Of a stretch of 64,000 nt of DNA, positions 53,601 to 63,562 are shown piece by piece. A program made the position numbers and the translations under genes. The notes under the pieces are model-generated. The model saw only the letters and a program-made list of their open reading frames with translations, had not been told where the DNA came from and did not search any database. The stretch is taken from NCBI GenBank assembly GCA_036852015.1, contig JAANDG010000361.1, positions 82,104 through 146,103 on the forward strand, read 5' to 3'. The DNA is from Pelodera strongyloides (taxonomy: Eukaryota; Nematoda; Chromadorea; Rhabditida; Rhabditidae). The first letter of the stretch is position 1; every line of letters begins with the position of its first letter.

Positions 53601-56600
53601 CAAATTTGCGTTTCATAAAAGTATGAGCAAATTTTCGTTTCATAAAAGTATGAGCAAATTTGCGTTTCATAAAAGTATGAGCAAATTTGCGTTCCATAAA
53701 AGTATGAGCAAATTTTCGTTTCATAAAAGTATGCCCAAAATGCGTTTCATAAAAGTATGAGCAAATTTTCGTTTCATAAAAGTATGAGCAGAAAAGTTGA
53801 GCAAATTTGCGTTTCATAAAAGTATGAGCAAATTTGCGTTTCATAAAAGTATGAGCAAATTTGCGTTTCATAAAAGTATGAGCAAATTTTCGTTGAGCAA
53901 ATTTTGTTTCATAAAAGTATGAGCAAATTTGCGTTTCATAAAAGTATGAGCGCAAATTTTCGTTTCATAAAAGTATGCCCAAAATGCGTTTCACAAAAGT
54001 ATGAGTCGTATGAGCAAATTTGTGTTTCATAAAAGTATGAGCAAATTTGCGTTTCATAAAAGTATGAGCAAATTTGCGTTTCATAAAAGTATGAGCAAAT
54101 TTGCGTTTCATAAAAGTATGAGCAAATTTGCGTTTCATAAAAGTATGCACAAAATGCGTTTCATAAAAGTATGAGAAAATTTTTCATAAAAGTATGAGCA
54201 AATTTGCGTTTCATAAAAGTATGAGCAAATTGTTTCAAAAAGTATGAGCAAATTTCGTTTCATAAAAGTATGAGCAAAATGCGTTTCATAAAAGTATGAG
54301 CAAATTTTCGTTTCATAAAAGTATGAGCAAATTTTCGTTTCATAAAAGTATGAGCAAATTTGCGTTTCATAAAAGTATGAGCAAATTTTCGTTTCATAAA
54401 AGTATGAGCAATTTGCGTTTCATAAAGTATGAGCAAATGCGTTTCATAAAAGTATGAGCAAATTTGCGTTTCATAAAAGTATGAGCAAATTTGCGTTTCA
54501 TAAAAGTATGAGCAAATTTGCGTTTCATAAAAGTATGAGCAAATTTCGTTTCATAAAAGTATGAGCAAATTTCATAAGTTGCAAATTTGCGTTTCATAAA
54601 AGTATGAGCAAATTTTCGTTTCATAAAAGTATGCCCAAAATGCGTTTCATAAAAGTATGAGCAAATTTTCGTTTCATAAAAGTATGAGCAAATTTGCGTT
54701 TCATAAAAGTATGAGCAAATTTGCGTTTCATAAAAGTATGAAAAATGTATAAAAGAGCAAATTTGCGTTTCATAAAAGTATGAGCAAATTTCCGTTTCAT
54801 AAAAGTATGAGCAAATTTGCGTTTCATAAAAGTATGAGCAAATTTGCGTTTCATAAAAGTATGAGCAAATTTCGTTTCATAAAAGTATGAGCAAATTTGC
54901 GTTTCATAAAAGTATGAGCAAATTTGCGTTTCATAAAAGTATGAGCAAATTTTCGTTTCATAAAAGTATGAGCAAATTTGCGTTTCATAAAAGTATGAGC
55001 AAATTTGCGTTTCATAAAAGTATGAGCAAATTTGCGTTTCATAAAAGAGCAAATTTTTTATAAAGTATGAGCAAATTTGCGTTTCATAAAAGTATGAGCG
55101 TTTCATAAAAGTATGAGCAAATTTCCGTTTCATAAGAGTATGATCAAATTTGCGTTCCATAAAAGTATGAGCAAATTTTCGTTTCATAAAAGTATGAGCA
55201 AATTTTCGTTTCATAAAAGTATGAGCAAATTTTCGTTTCATAAAAGTATGAGCAAATTTGCGTTTCATAAAAGTATGAGCAAATTTGCGTTTCATAAAAG
55301 TATGAGCAAATTTGCGTTTCATAAAAGTATGAGCAAATTTGCGTTTCATAAAAGTATGAGCAAATTTGTTTCGTTTCATAAAAGTATGATCAAATTTTCG
55401 TTTCATAAAAGTATGAGCAAATTTCCGTTTCATAAAAGTATGATCAAATTTTGCGTTTCATAAAAAGTATGAGCAAATTTTCGTTTCATAAAAGTAAATA
55501 AAAGTTTGTTTCATAAAAGTATGCAAATTTGCGTTTCATAAAGTATGTATGAGCAATTTTTCGTTTCATAAAAGTATGAGCAAAATATTTGCGTTTCATA
55601 AAGTATGAGCAAATTTGCGTTTCATAAAAGTATGAGACAATTTGCGTTTCATAAAAGTTATGAGCAAATTTGCGTTTCATAAAAGTATGAGCAAATTTTC
55701 GTTTCATAAAAGTATGAGCAAATTTGCGTTTCATAATAAGTATGAGCAAATTTTGGTTTCATAAAAGTATGAGCAAAATTTGCGTTTCATAAAAGTATGA
55801 GCAAATTTGCGTTTCATAAAAGTATGAGCAAATTTGCGTTTCATAAAAGTATGAGCAAATTTTCGTTTCATAAAAGTATGAGCAAATTTGCGTTTCATAA
55901 TATTTCATAAAAGTATGCGCGGTTCAAAAAGTATGAGATAAAAATTTGCGTTTCATAAAGTATGAGCAAATTTGCGTTTCATAAAAGTATGAGCAAATTT
56001 TCGTTTCATAAAAGTATGAGCAAAAATGTTTGCGTTTCATAAAAGTATGACAAATTTGCGTTTCATAAAAGTATGACAAATTTTTGTTCAAAAAAGTATG
56101 AGCAAATTTTCGTTTCATAAAAGTATGCACAAATTCGTTTCATAAAAGTATGCAAAGTTTCAAAAAGTATGAGCACAAAATGCGTTTCATAAAAGTATGA
56201 GCAAATTTGCGTTTCATAAAAGTATGAGCAAATTTGCGTTTTCATAAAAGTATGAGCAAATTTGCGTTTCATAAAAGTATGAGAAAATTTGCGTTTCATA
56301 AAAGTATGAGCAAATTTTTCGTTTCATAATAAAATTTGTTTCATAAAAGTATGCAAAATTTTAAAAGTATGAGCAAATTTTCATAAAAGTATGAGCAAAT
56401 TGCGTTTCATAAAAGTATGAGCAAATTTTCGTTTCATAAAAGTATGAGCAAATTTTCGTTTCATAAAAGATGAGCAAATTTGCGTTTCATAAAAGTATGA
56501 GCAAATTTGCGTTTCATAAAAGTATGAGCAAATTTGCGTTTCATAAAAGTATGAGCAAATTTTCGTTTCATAAAAGTATGAGCAAATTTGCGTTTCATAA

Positions 56601-57327
56601 AAGTATGAGCAAATTTGCGTTTCGTTTCATAAAAGTTGAGCAAATTTGCGTTTCATAAAAGTATGAGCAAATTTGCGTTTCATAAAAGTATGAGCAAATT
56701 TGCGTTTCATAAAAGTATGAGCAAATTTTCGTTTCATAAAAGTATGAGCAAATTTCCGTTTCATAAGAGTATGAGCAAATTTGCGTTCCATAAAAGTATG
56801 AGCAAATTTTTTCGTTTCATAAAAGTATGAGCAAATTTTCGTTTCATAAAAGTATGAAATTTTCGTTTCATAAAAGAATGAGCAAATTTGCGTTTCATAA
56901 AAGTATGAGCAAATTTTTTTAGTATGAGAAAATTTGCGTTTCATAAAAGTATGAGCAAATTTCGTTTCATAAGAGTATGAGCAAATTTGCGTAATCATAA
57001 AGTATGAGCAAATTTTCGTTTCATAAAAGTATGAGCAAATTTGCGTTTCATAGAATGAGCAAATTTGCGTTTCATAAAAGTATGAGCAAATTTTTTCATA
57101 AAAGTATGAGCAAATCTTGTTTCATAAAAGAATATATTCGTTTCATAAAAGTATGAGCAAATCGTTTATTAAAAATTTTATGAGGTTTGCGTTTAAAAGT
57201 AACGCGTTTCATAAAAGTATGAGCAAATTTGCGTTTCATAAAAGTATGAGCAAATTTGCGTTTCATAAAAGTATGAGCAAATTTGCGTTTCATAAAAGTA
57301 TGAGCAAATTTGCGTTTCATAAAAGTA

Positions 57328-57503
57328 CCAGGGCTCACGCCGCCTACGGCGACTTACATGGAAATATCAAAATGATGGCTTAGCATGGACATACTTATAT
57401 ACAAAGTTTCAAACGTATCATAAGAAATTCATTAAAGGAAACAATTGCATATGCATAGATATTGAGCTGCGAAACTCTTTTATACCCGAACAGGAAATTT
57501 CAT
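57328..57503 (-). mobile_element. Truncated Helitron copy at the right edge of the satellite
   Basis: The 3' terminus (plus strand CCAG at 57328-57331) follows CATAAAAGTA, the same monomer position used by the Helitron at 47333. The body matches the 230-bp family, but the 5' part after GGGTATAAAA is missing, and degraded satellite-like DNA follows. Confidence 0.65.
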
Positions 57504-57865
57504 ACATTTAACAGTCAAATGCGTTCTAAAAGTATGAGCAAAATTTGTGTTGCCCACGGAAAAGTTGAGCAATTTGCGTTTCATAAAAGTATGAGAATAT
57601 AAAGTATGAGCAAATTTTCGTTTCATAAAAGTATGAGAAAATTTGCGTTTCATTTTGACCGTTCAACCGCAAAATTTGCGTTTCATAAGAATGAGCAAAT
57701 TTGCATAAAAGTGTGAGCATATTTTAGTTTGCGTATTTTCATAAAAGTATGAGAAAATTTGCTTTCATAAAAGTTTTTGCGTTTCATAAAAGTATGAAAA
57801 ATTTGCGCATACTTTTATAAAACGCAAATTTGCTCATACCGTACTTTTATGAAACGCAAATTTCT
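57504..57865. repeat. Degraded and partly inverted satellite monomers
   Basis: Fragments of the 27-bp monomer (AGTATGAGCAAATTT, GCGTTTCATAA) are broken by other DNA. From about 57806 to 57862 two monomers are in the opposite orientation (ACTTTTATGAAACGCAAATT), the only inverted units noticed. Confidence 0.7.
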
Positions 57866-59304
57866 TTACAGTTAAGCCCGTAAAGGCCTTAGGGATTTAC
57901 AGTACACTGATGTGACAAATTTTGCGCTCTTGTGGAGGAAATATATTATTTCTCATTGTTTTTATGAGGTTTCAACGGTACTGTTTCATGTCATGAAGCT
58001 TCCTTTTCCGGGCATGGGAATTCAGAAAAAAATCCCCCCCCCATCACCCCAACTACTTTAATCAAATCATCTTCTTATCAATAGTTGACGGAAAACCCAA
58101 TCCTTCTTTCCATAAATAAACGAATATTCCTCCTTTTGACCGTTCATTGACCAGAGAGTTGACCAGTCCGATCCCAAACTCTCTATTCCGCCAATTATAC
58201 ATGCAAGACTGCACCCGCACGCACAAATTTGCAGAAAATTTCATGTTCTGTCTGCTTTTTTTAAGTTGTGCATCCGAAAAATATTTCTAGCCTTTCCTTC
58301 AAATATGTTTTAAGCTAATAAACCCCACTTACAGGGAACGTTGAACTCTCAAATAACTTCGTTTTTCCTAATTCGGCATAGAAAAAAGGAGACAGAACAT
58401 GGTTTTTGGCAAATTTGTGCGTGCTGGTGCTGTATAATTGGTGATATAAAAAGGTTAGGATCGGTATGGGCAAACAGCTGGTCAATGAACGGGCAAAAGG
58501 AGGAATACGTCTTTATTTATGGTATTTATTTCGCAGAATACGTCAAGTAATTTGTCATCTGGAACTCGTCGCCTAATGCTCGGACCTCCGCGGAACAAGT
58601 CATAAGTTCGCTTTGAAAATGGAACTTGAACTTGAACCCCCTTGAATAAAGGTGCACGCGCTGGCGTAAAAATTTTTTTTAAAGAATAAAACTATTGTCT
58701 CTGCTAATAGTTATGTTTCTGTAACTTCCAGTATGTTTGACGTGCGAAGTTGAAATAGATAATGACGATGTTCTAACCTGATCTCAGCTGAAGCGTTATC
58801 TTATTCGAGTATCCTTTCCCATCAATTGGTAAGTATTTTTAAAGATTTTTTCTTTCCTCTTGCTCGTTCTTTGAAGTCTGTTTATCTTTGAAAAATATCT
58901 TCCATTTGCCAAATGATTGATGTCGTTGAATGCGACCACAGTTCACACATATGGGAGCAGGCTAGAAACACTTTTTGGGTTTATAAGTTTCATTATGTGC
59001 ACCTTCGACAGAAAAGGGCACCGAGATTTGCATACGACACAACACGATTCGTCATCATACGTTTCACAAACCACTTGCTGTACCAATCTAGTGGTTGTCG
59101 TTCGTGTGATGACAGAGAATATTAAAAGCGTAACTAAAAGAAATATGTAGTCTACATGTCTACAGTGACGTAATTGACTCCATTCGCCAAATGCGCGAGA
59201 AAACCGAAAACTTCCGGCGATTTTTGAGCGCTCCGTGGCGTCATTCGTACACCGTGGCGTCACTCGTATCGCATGGGGTCAACGGATGGAAACATGAAAT
59301 TTGA
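57866..59304. other. Stretch between the satellite and the retrotransposon without recognised genes
   Basis: Contains a short diverged inverted pair (about 58055-58260 against 58370-58520, with GAACATG and GGTCAATGAACGG landmarks) that may be a decayed element. An open frame on both strands near 58913-59263 resembles nothing known. Confidence 0.35.
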
Positions 59305-59477
59305 AGCGAAATACCGGCCGGTTTTTGATACCCATCGAGCACATCAGCATTCTTATGCAGTATGTGCAAATTAACATAAATTAGAATAAAAATTGAGCTA
59401 AATTCGAGGAAATTAGCATAAATAGGTCAGCATTCAGTTGTCCGCGATGCGTTTCAAAAACTGACCGGTATTTCGCT
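59305..59477. mobile_element. TTAA-type MITE, family AGCGAAATACCGGCCGG
   Basis: Left flank TTGA (decayed TTAA) then AGCGAAATACCGGCCGG; right end GACCGGTATTTCGCT|TTAA. About 173 bp. Confidence 0.7.
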
Positions 59478-59870
59478 TTAAGTTTGATAGGTCAGGCCCG
59501 TGAAAAGTACTGCCTTTTTGAGATGATATCAACAATTAAGCAGTAATGAAAAGTGTTCTTGTATAAACCTCGGTGCTCATTGAATAAAGATTATAGTCTT
59601 ATTGTTAGTCGACTACCTCTGGAGCCCAAGAAACTTGTCACGCCATGTGCATACTGTATATCTTATTTTATTCTTCATGAAGCAGAAGCACCACCCTATA
59701 ATTAAGCATTTACTAACTTCGTGACGTTCCTCGAGGTAGTACCTCCACAGAACAACTACTATGCTAGGTTATATGCATTTCCCGCACGTTTTCCTCTCCC
59801 AAAATCTTTGCATGTGGGAACATTTCGACCCGATAATTGAGCGGGGTTTCGGGAATTTCGGGAGCGGGCA

Positions 59871-60029
59871 TATTGCAAATTTGGCATATTGCAAATTTGG
59901 CATATTGCAAATTTGGCATATTGCAAATTTGGCATATTGCAAATTTGGCATATTGCAAATTTGGCATATTGCAAATTTGGCATATTGCAAATTTGGCATA
60001 TTGCAAATTTGGCATATTGCAAATTTGGC
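59871..60029 (+). repeat. 16-bp tandem repeat upstream of retrotransposon ORF1
   Basis: About nine or ten near-perfect copies of GCATATTGCAAATTTG. Because of the repeat, long frames are open on both strands. The ORF1 frame is also open through it, but lacks an ATG there. It may be the 5' untranslated or promoter region of the retrotransposon, by analogy with tandem 5' monomers of some LINEs (inference). Confidence 0.8.
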
Positions 60030-60086
60030 AAGCTGCTAAGCGGTTGGGTGCTCTGTGGCACATCACCCAATATATTGCATATTCCT

Positions 60087-60950
60087 ATGTCGAAACCAGT
60101 TCAAATGGAAACTGACTCGAGAGAATTATCTAAGAGGCGCATCACCAGTGATGAAACGGTTAGTACCCCCTTGTATCCAACTAAGACCAAAAAGTTGGAA
60201 GATGTGATTGGCTTGGGAGAGACTGAGCTGGAATCCATTATGCGGACTGCTTCCAGTGGACAAGGCTTCAACCTTGTAGGCTCTGAAGCTGTAAAGTTCA
60301 TTGATGCAGTCAGCAAAATGGTCCAGTTCACGAAGAGTGTTTTGTCTGGTACATCTACTTTCATGCTGGATGCTGTGCGAGAAGAACGCCGTGTTCGTAG
60401 TTTGGTTCTAAACATTCCCCCTAATTTCGGTCTGAATGTTTCCCAAGGTGAGGTGGTTCCTGATCCAGCTCCTAGAACGCCCATACAACTGGCGGAACAT
60501 GCGGCTCGTATGGAAACAAGCAATGAGATCCGGGTTAATTGTGAGGTGAAAACAATGCTCAAATTTCTTAAGGTGGTAGAGGCCCCCGCGGCCATTTTCA
60601 GAATGAGCAACTATCTTTGGAAGGTGGAGATGAGTAGTAGGAAGTCGCAGTCACTTGTGCTTCGTAACAAGCACAAGTTGCGAGGTACTAAGTGGAGTCC
60701 CATTTTTATCAGACCTAGCCAGACAGAAGAGGAGCGTAAGCGGTTGTATGAATTGCGCCGGCAGCGGAATTATTTGAATACCACTGGTGGACAAGTGTGG
60801 CAGTTGCGAGGTGAGATCCTAGTATGGAAAAATGATCCTTTGTTTGAGGATCGTACCGCCCTTGCCTTTGAGACCGTCATCCCTGATGGTTGGGTTGACC
60901 CTCGGTACGGTGGTAGACCTCCACAAGTTTCCTCTCAGCAGGGAAACTAG
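60087..60950 (+). CDS. Non-LTR retrotransposon ORF1 protein
   Basis: 287 codons from the first in-frame ATG after the 16-bp repeat. The N-terminal third is polar. The centre (about residues 130-230) has RSLVLNIPPNFG, then FRMSNYLWKVEMSSRKSQ, SLVLRNKHKLRG and FIRPSQTEEERKRLYELRRQ, the pattern of the RNA-binding-like ORF1 domain of many animal CR1-type LINEs. The role would be binding the element RNA. The last codons are CAG GGA AAC TAG, which form the slippery heptamer G GGA AAC immediately before the stop. The ORF2 frame overlaps the end of this ORF from 60917. Confidence 0.75.
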   Translation: MSKPVQMETDSRELSKRRITSDETVSTPLYPTKTKKLEDVIGLGETELESIMRTASSGQGFNLVGSEAVKFIDAVSKMVQFTKSVLSGTSTFMLDAVREERRVRSLVLNIPPNFGLNVSQGEVVPDPAPRTPIQLAEHAARMETSNEIRVNCEVKTMLKFLKVVEAPAAIFRMSNYLWKVEMSSRKSQSLVLRNKHKLRGTKWSPIFIRPSQTEEERKRLYELRRQRNYLNTTGGQVWQLRGEILVWKNDPLFEDRTALAFETVIPDGWVDPRYGGRPPQVSSQQGN

Positions 60951-63562
60951 GTAGGAGACTTAAGAAAACCCTTGCTATCTCTTTTTGCAACATACGAAGT
61001 GTGTTAAAGAATATCAACGAAATCCAATACTATCTCTCCTATTCAAACCCCGATCTGTTTATTTGTATTGAATCTTGGTTAAAAAGTATAGTCAGAGATT
61101 CTACTATTTTAAGTAATTCGGATTTTCAAATTTTGCGTTTTGATAGAAATCGATCTCAGAAAGGCGGGGGTATTTGCATATATGCAAAACCATGGCTGAT
61201 TTGCAAAGAGCATTTCTCTACCGGAAATTCTAATTTTGAAGTGTATTGTATTGAAATTGAAGATGTCATGAATTTTAGGAAAATACGTTTTGTAATAGTG
61301 TACAGATTGCCCGGTTGTGTTGTATCGGCAGACGCAGCACTTTATGACCTTATCGTAAACTTATGTAGTTCTGGGAAGGAAACAATCGTTCTAGGCGATT
61401 TCAATCTCCACTATGACTTTGATAACCCCAACCCCAAATGTTCTAAGGAAAGAGAGTTTGCATCTTTTGTTTCTTCTATGGGCTGGGCTCATTTTGTTTC
61501 TGAACCAACTCGAGAACAACGTATTATCGATCATTTGTTTACAAGCTCTACTAATCTTATTTCTAATGTATCTGTCAATCCTCCTGTTGGTACTTCTGAC
61601 CACAACCTAATCTCTTTTAATTTAAATATGTCGGGAAGTCTCATCACAAAGAAATCGCCAACTTTTGATTATAAAAACGCTGATTGGGCATCTATTCAGG
61701 ATAGTCTGGATATAGATTGGGTTCAGTTCTTCGGGTACTACAATGATATAAATGACTTAGAAGCTAAGTTTTCTGACTATCTCCGTTCTCTTTTAAATGA
61801 ATTTGTCCCCTTGGTGCATAAGGAAATTAAATTAGAGAAATTTCCTGCACATATTAGAAATATGTTCTATCACAAACGCCGGCTCTTTCTTTTGAACAAA
61901 GGTTCTAATTCACAAAACATCAGCAATGAAATAAAAACCATAAGCAGGTCTCTTGATAAAGCTTTAGAAAAGTATTTTGCAAACAAAGAAAGGAAAATAT
62001 TTAATGGCAAACTGGGAAAGCGTTTTTTCTCATATGTAAAGGGAAAAATAAATAGGAAAAGTTCAACTGTAGTAGTTACTGAACCTGGAACTAATCGTAT
62101 TATTTACGAAAATCAAACAAAGGCAGACCTAATAGGTCAACAATTTGAATCGGTGTTTACTAATGATAATAATAATTTTCCTCCTATGAACGATATGAGC
62201 TATTCATATCGAAATGTAACTTTGTCGACAATATTCCCATCTGATGTTCATAAGGCACTCGGAAAATTAAAAAATTCCTTTTCTCTCACAGCTGATGGAA
62301 TTCCACAATATGTTCTAAAATATTTAAGAAATGAATTATCTGAGCCTTTATCTCTGATGTTTAACATTTCTTTGGAAACTGGCAAAATACCATATTCATG
62401 GAGAAAGTCCTTTGTAACACCAGTTCCCAAGATTCCCAAACCTGTTCTCCCTGTTCACTATAGGCCAATTGCAATCAATAGTGCTATATGCAAATCAATG
62501 GAAATACTTGTCCAAGAAAAGCTTCTTAAGTTCATTAAGCATCTCAACTGTATTCCAGATGAGCAATATGGCTTTATTAAAGGAAAATCTGTTGATTTAC
62601 AAATGTTAGATTGTCAGAAAAATTGGTTAACTTCCTATGAAAATAAGGAGTGCATTGACGTGGTCTATCTGGATATCGCAAAAGCTTTTGATAAAGTCGT
62701 CCATTCCAAATTGTTGTATAAGCTTCGTAAACTGGGTTTTCCAGAGCAATTAGTTCTTTGGGTTCAAGATTTCCTTACGGATAGAACCTTTCAAGTTAAA
62801 ATAACCAATGATGTGTTTTCAAAAGAGTTCTGCTCTCCATCTGGGGTTCCGCAGGGTTCAGTCTTAGCTCCTATTCTATTTTTACTTTACATCAGCGATT
62901 TACCTTCTAAAATAAAAACTTCTCCTAGCATCCAAATCAGATGTTTTGCCGATGATTGCAAAATCTTTTGTAGCTATAGTCAAGCCTCTTTTGCAGAAGC
63001 ACACCGTTCTCTTGAGCACTCTCTTTCTTCTCTAACTGAATATTGTAAAGATTGGCAAATAGACCTCTCTGAATCAAAATGCAGTGTCTTGTATCTTGGT
63101 AATAAAAATGTAAAACATGTGTACACCGTAAATGGTTTTTCCTTAAAATCTGTAAACTCTGTGCGCGATTTGGGAATTTTAGTCCAAGACAATTGGCATT
63201 ATGTAGACCACCTTAATAATATGTGTACTAAAGCTATGGGTTGTTGGTTCGCAATCAACAAAGGCATCAAGCTGCGTAATGCAGATGTTCTTATCAAAGC
63301 ATATAAGGTGTGGGTTAGGCCCATTCTGGAATTTGCTAGTGTTGTATGGAGCCCTTATTTGAAAAAAGATATTTTGAAAGTGGAAAAGGTTCAATCACGC
63401 ATAACGCGAATAATCTTTCAAAAGTGTTTTCCTAACTTTCGTGTGCCTTCTTATAAAGGTCGTTTGTCGAAGTTTAATCTTTTGTCACTACAACATAGGA
63501 GAGTAAAACAAGATATTATTTTTTCGTTCAAATTGCTCAAAGGAGAACTAGGTACTACCTAA
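60917..63562 (+). CDS. Non-LTR retrotransposon ORF2: endonuclease and reverse transcriptase (CR1-like)
   Basis: Open frame from 60917 with no ATG until 61268, well after the first catalytic motifs; translation probably enters by -1 frameshift at 60941-60947 from ORF1. Endonuclease motifs: FCNIRS, ESWL, GDFNLH, IDHLF, TSDHN. Reverse transcriptase motifs: HYRPIAINS, EQYGFIKGKS, YLDIAKAFDKV, GVPQGSVLAPILF, and the catalytic FADD, then LGNKN and a C-terminal thumb-like part. The frame stops at TAA 63560-63562. A typical LINE C-terminal continuation (TRGRTSAFELHVPFS, AKWINKLPD) follows in another frame to 63845, so this copy probably carries a one-base indel. Clade by motif resemblance only. Confidence 0.85.
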   Translation, partial: TSTSFLSAGKLGRRLKKTLAISFCNIRSVLKNINEIQYYLSYSNPDLFICIESWLKSIVRDSTILSNSDFQILRFDRNRSQKGGGICIYAKPWLICKEHFSTGNSNFEVYCIEIEDVMNFRKIRFVIVYRLPGCVVSADAALYDLIVNLCSSGKETIVLGDFNLHYDFDNPNPKCSKEREFASFVSSMGWAHFVSEPTREQRIIDHLFTSSTNLISNVSVNPPVGTSDHNLISFNLNMSGSLITKKSPTFDYKNADWASIQDSLDIDWVQFFGYYNDINDLEAKFSDYLRSLLNEFVPLVHKEIKLEKFPAHIRNMFYHKRRLFLLNKGSNSQNISNEIKTISRSLDKALEKYFANKERKIFNGKLGKRFFSYVKGKINRKSSTVVVTEPGTNRIIYENQTKADLIGQQFESVFTNDNNNFPPMNDMSYSYRNVTLSTIFPSDVHKALGKLKNSFSLTADGIPQYVLKYLRNELSEPLSLMFNISLETGKIPYSWRKSFVTPVPKIPKPVLPVHYRPIAINSAICKSMEILVQEKLLKFIKHLNCIPDEQYGFIKGKSVDLQMLDCQKNWLTSYENKECIDVVYLDIAKAFDKVVHSKLLYKLRKLGFPEQLVLWVQDFLTDRTFQVKITNDVFSKEFCSPSGVPQGSVLAPILFLLYISDLPSKIKTSPSIQIRCFADDCKIFCSYSQASFAEAHRSLEHSLSSLTEYCKDWQIDLSESKCSVLYLGNKNVKHVYTVNGFSLKSVNSVRDLGILVQDNWHYVDHLNNMCTKAMGCWFAINKGIKLRNADVLIKAYKVWVRPILEFASVVWSPYLKKDILKVEKVQSRITRIIFQKCFPNFRVPSYKGRLSKFNLLSLQHRRVKQDIIFSFKLLKGELGTT
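60941..60947 (+). promoter_or_regulatory. Putative -1 ribosomal frameshift site GGGAAAC
   Basis: In the ORF1 frame the heptamer is phased G GGA AAC and is followed at once by TAG. Slipping back one base gives GGG AAA CTA GGT, which is the ORF2 frame. GGGAAAC is a known -1 slippery heptamer in RNA viruses. I see no strong downstream pseudoknot; a weak GGAGA/TCTCT pairing is possible within 35 bases. Confidence 0.6.

Larger units (their letters stand above)
47150..57327. repeat. 27-bp satellite array, interrupted by a Helitron at 47333-50724
   Basis: Monomer CATAAAAGTATGAGCAAATT followed by TGCGTTT, 27 bp, occupying 47150-47332 and 50725-57327. The main variant has TTTTCGTTT in place of TTTGCGTTT; a 26-bp variant has GCCCAAAATGCG or GCACAAAATGCG. 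Because 27 is divisible by 3, frames stay open for up to 270 codons on the minus strand (nonapeptide MKRKFAHTF) and shorter runs on the plus strand (SKFAFHKSM). These are not genes. Indels and shortened monomers increase towards the right end (55-57 kb). Repeated variant strings, for example at about 52970 and 53948, show duplication of larger blocks. Confidence 0.95.

Noticed and set aside
50725..57327. CRISPR-like regular repeats
   Set aside because: There are no unique spacers between repeats; the monomers are contiguous, and the host is a eukaryote.
50741..57338. Many long open frames of repeated MKRKFAHTF or SKFAFHKSM peptides
   Set aside because: They follow only from a 27-bp monomer without stops; frames break at random indels and there is no gene structure.
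59759..60115. Several open frames on both strands around 59.8-60.1 kb
   Set aside because: They are produced by the 16-bp tandem repeat; only the plus-strand frame from 60087 continues into a protein-like sequence.
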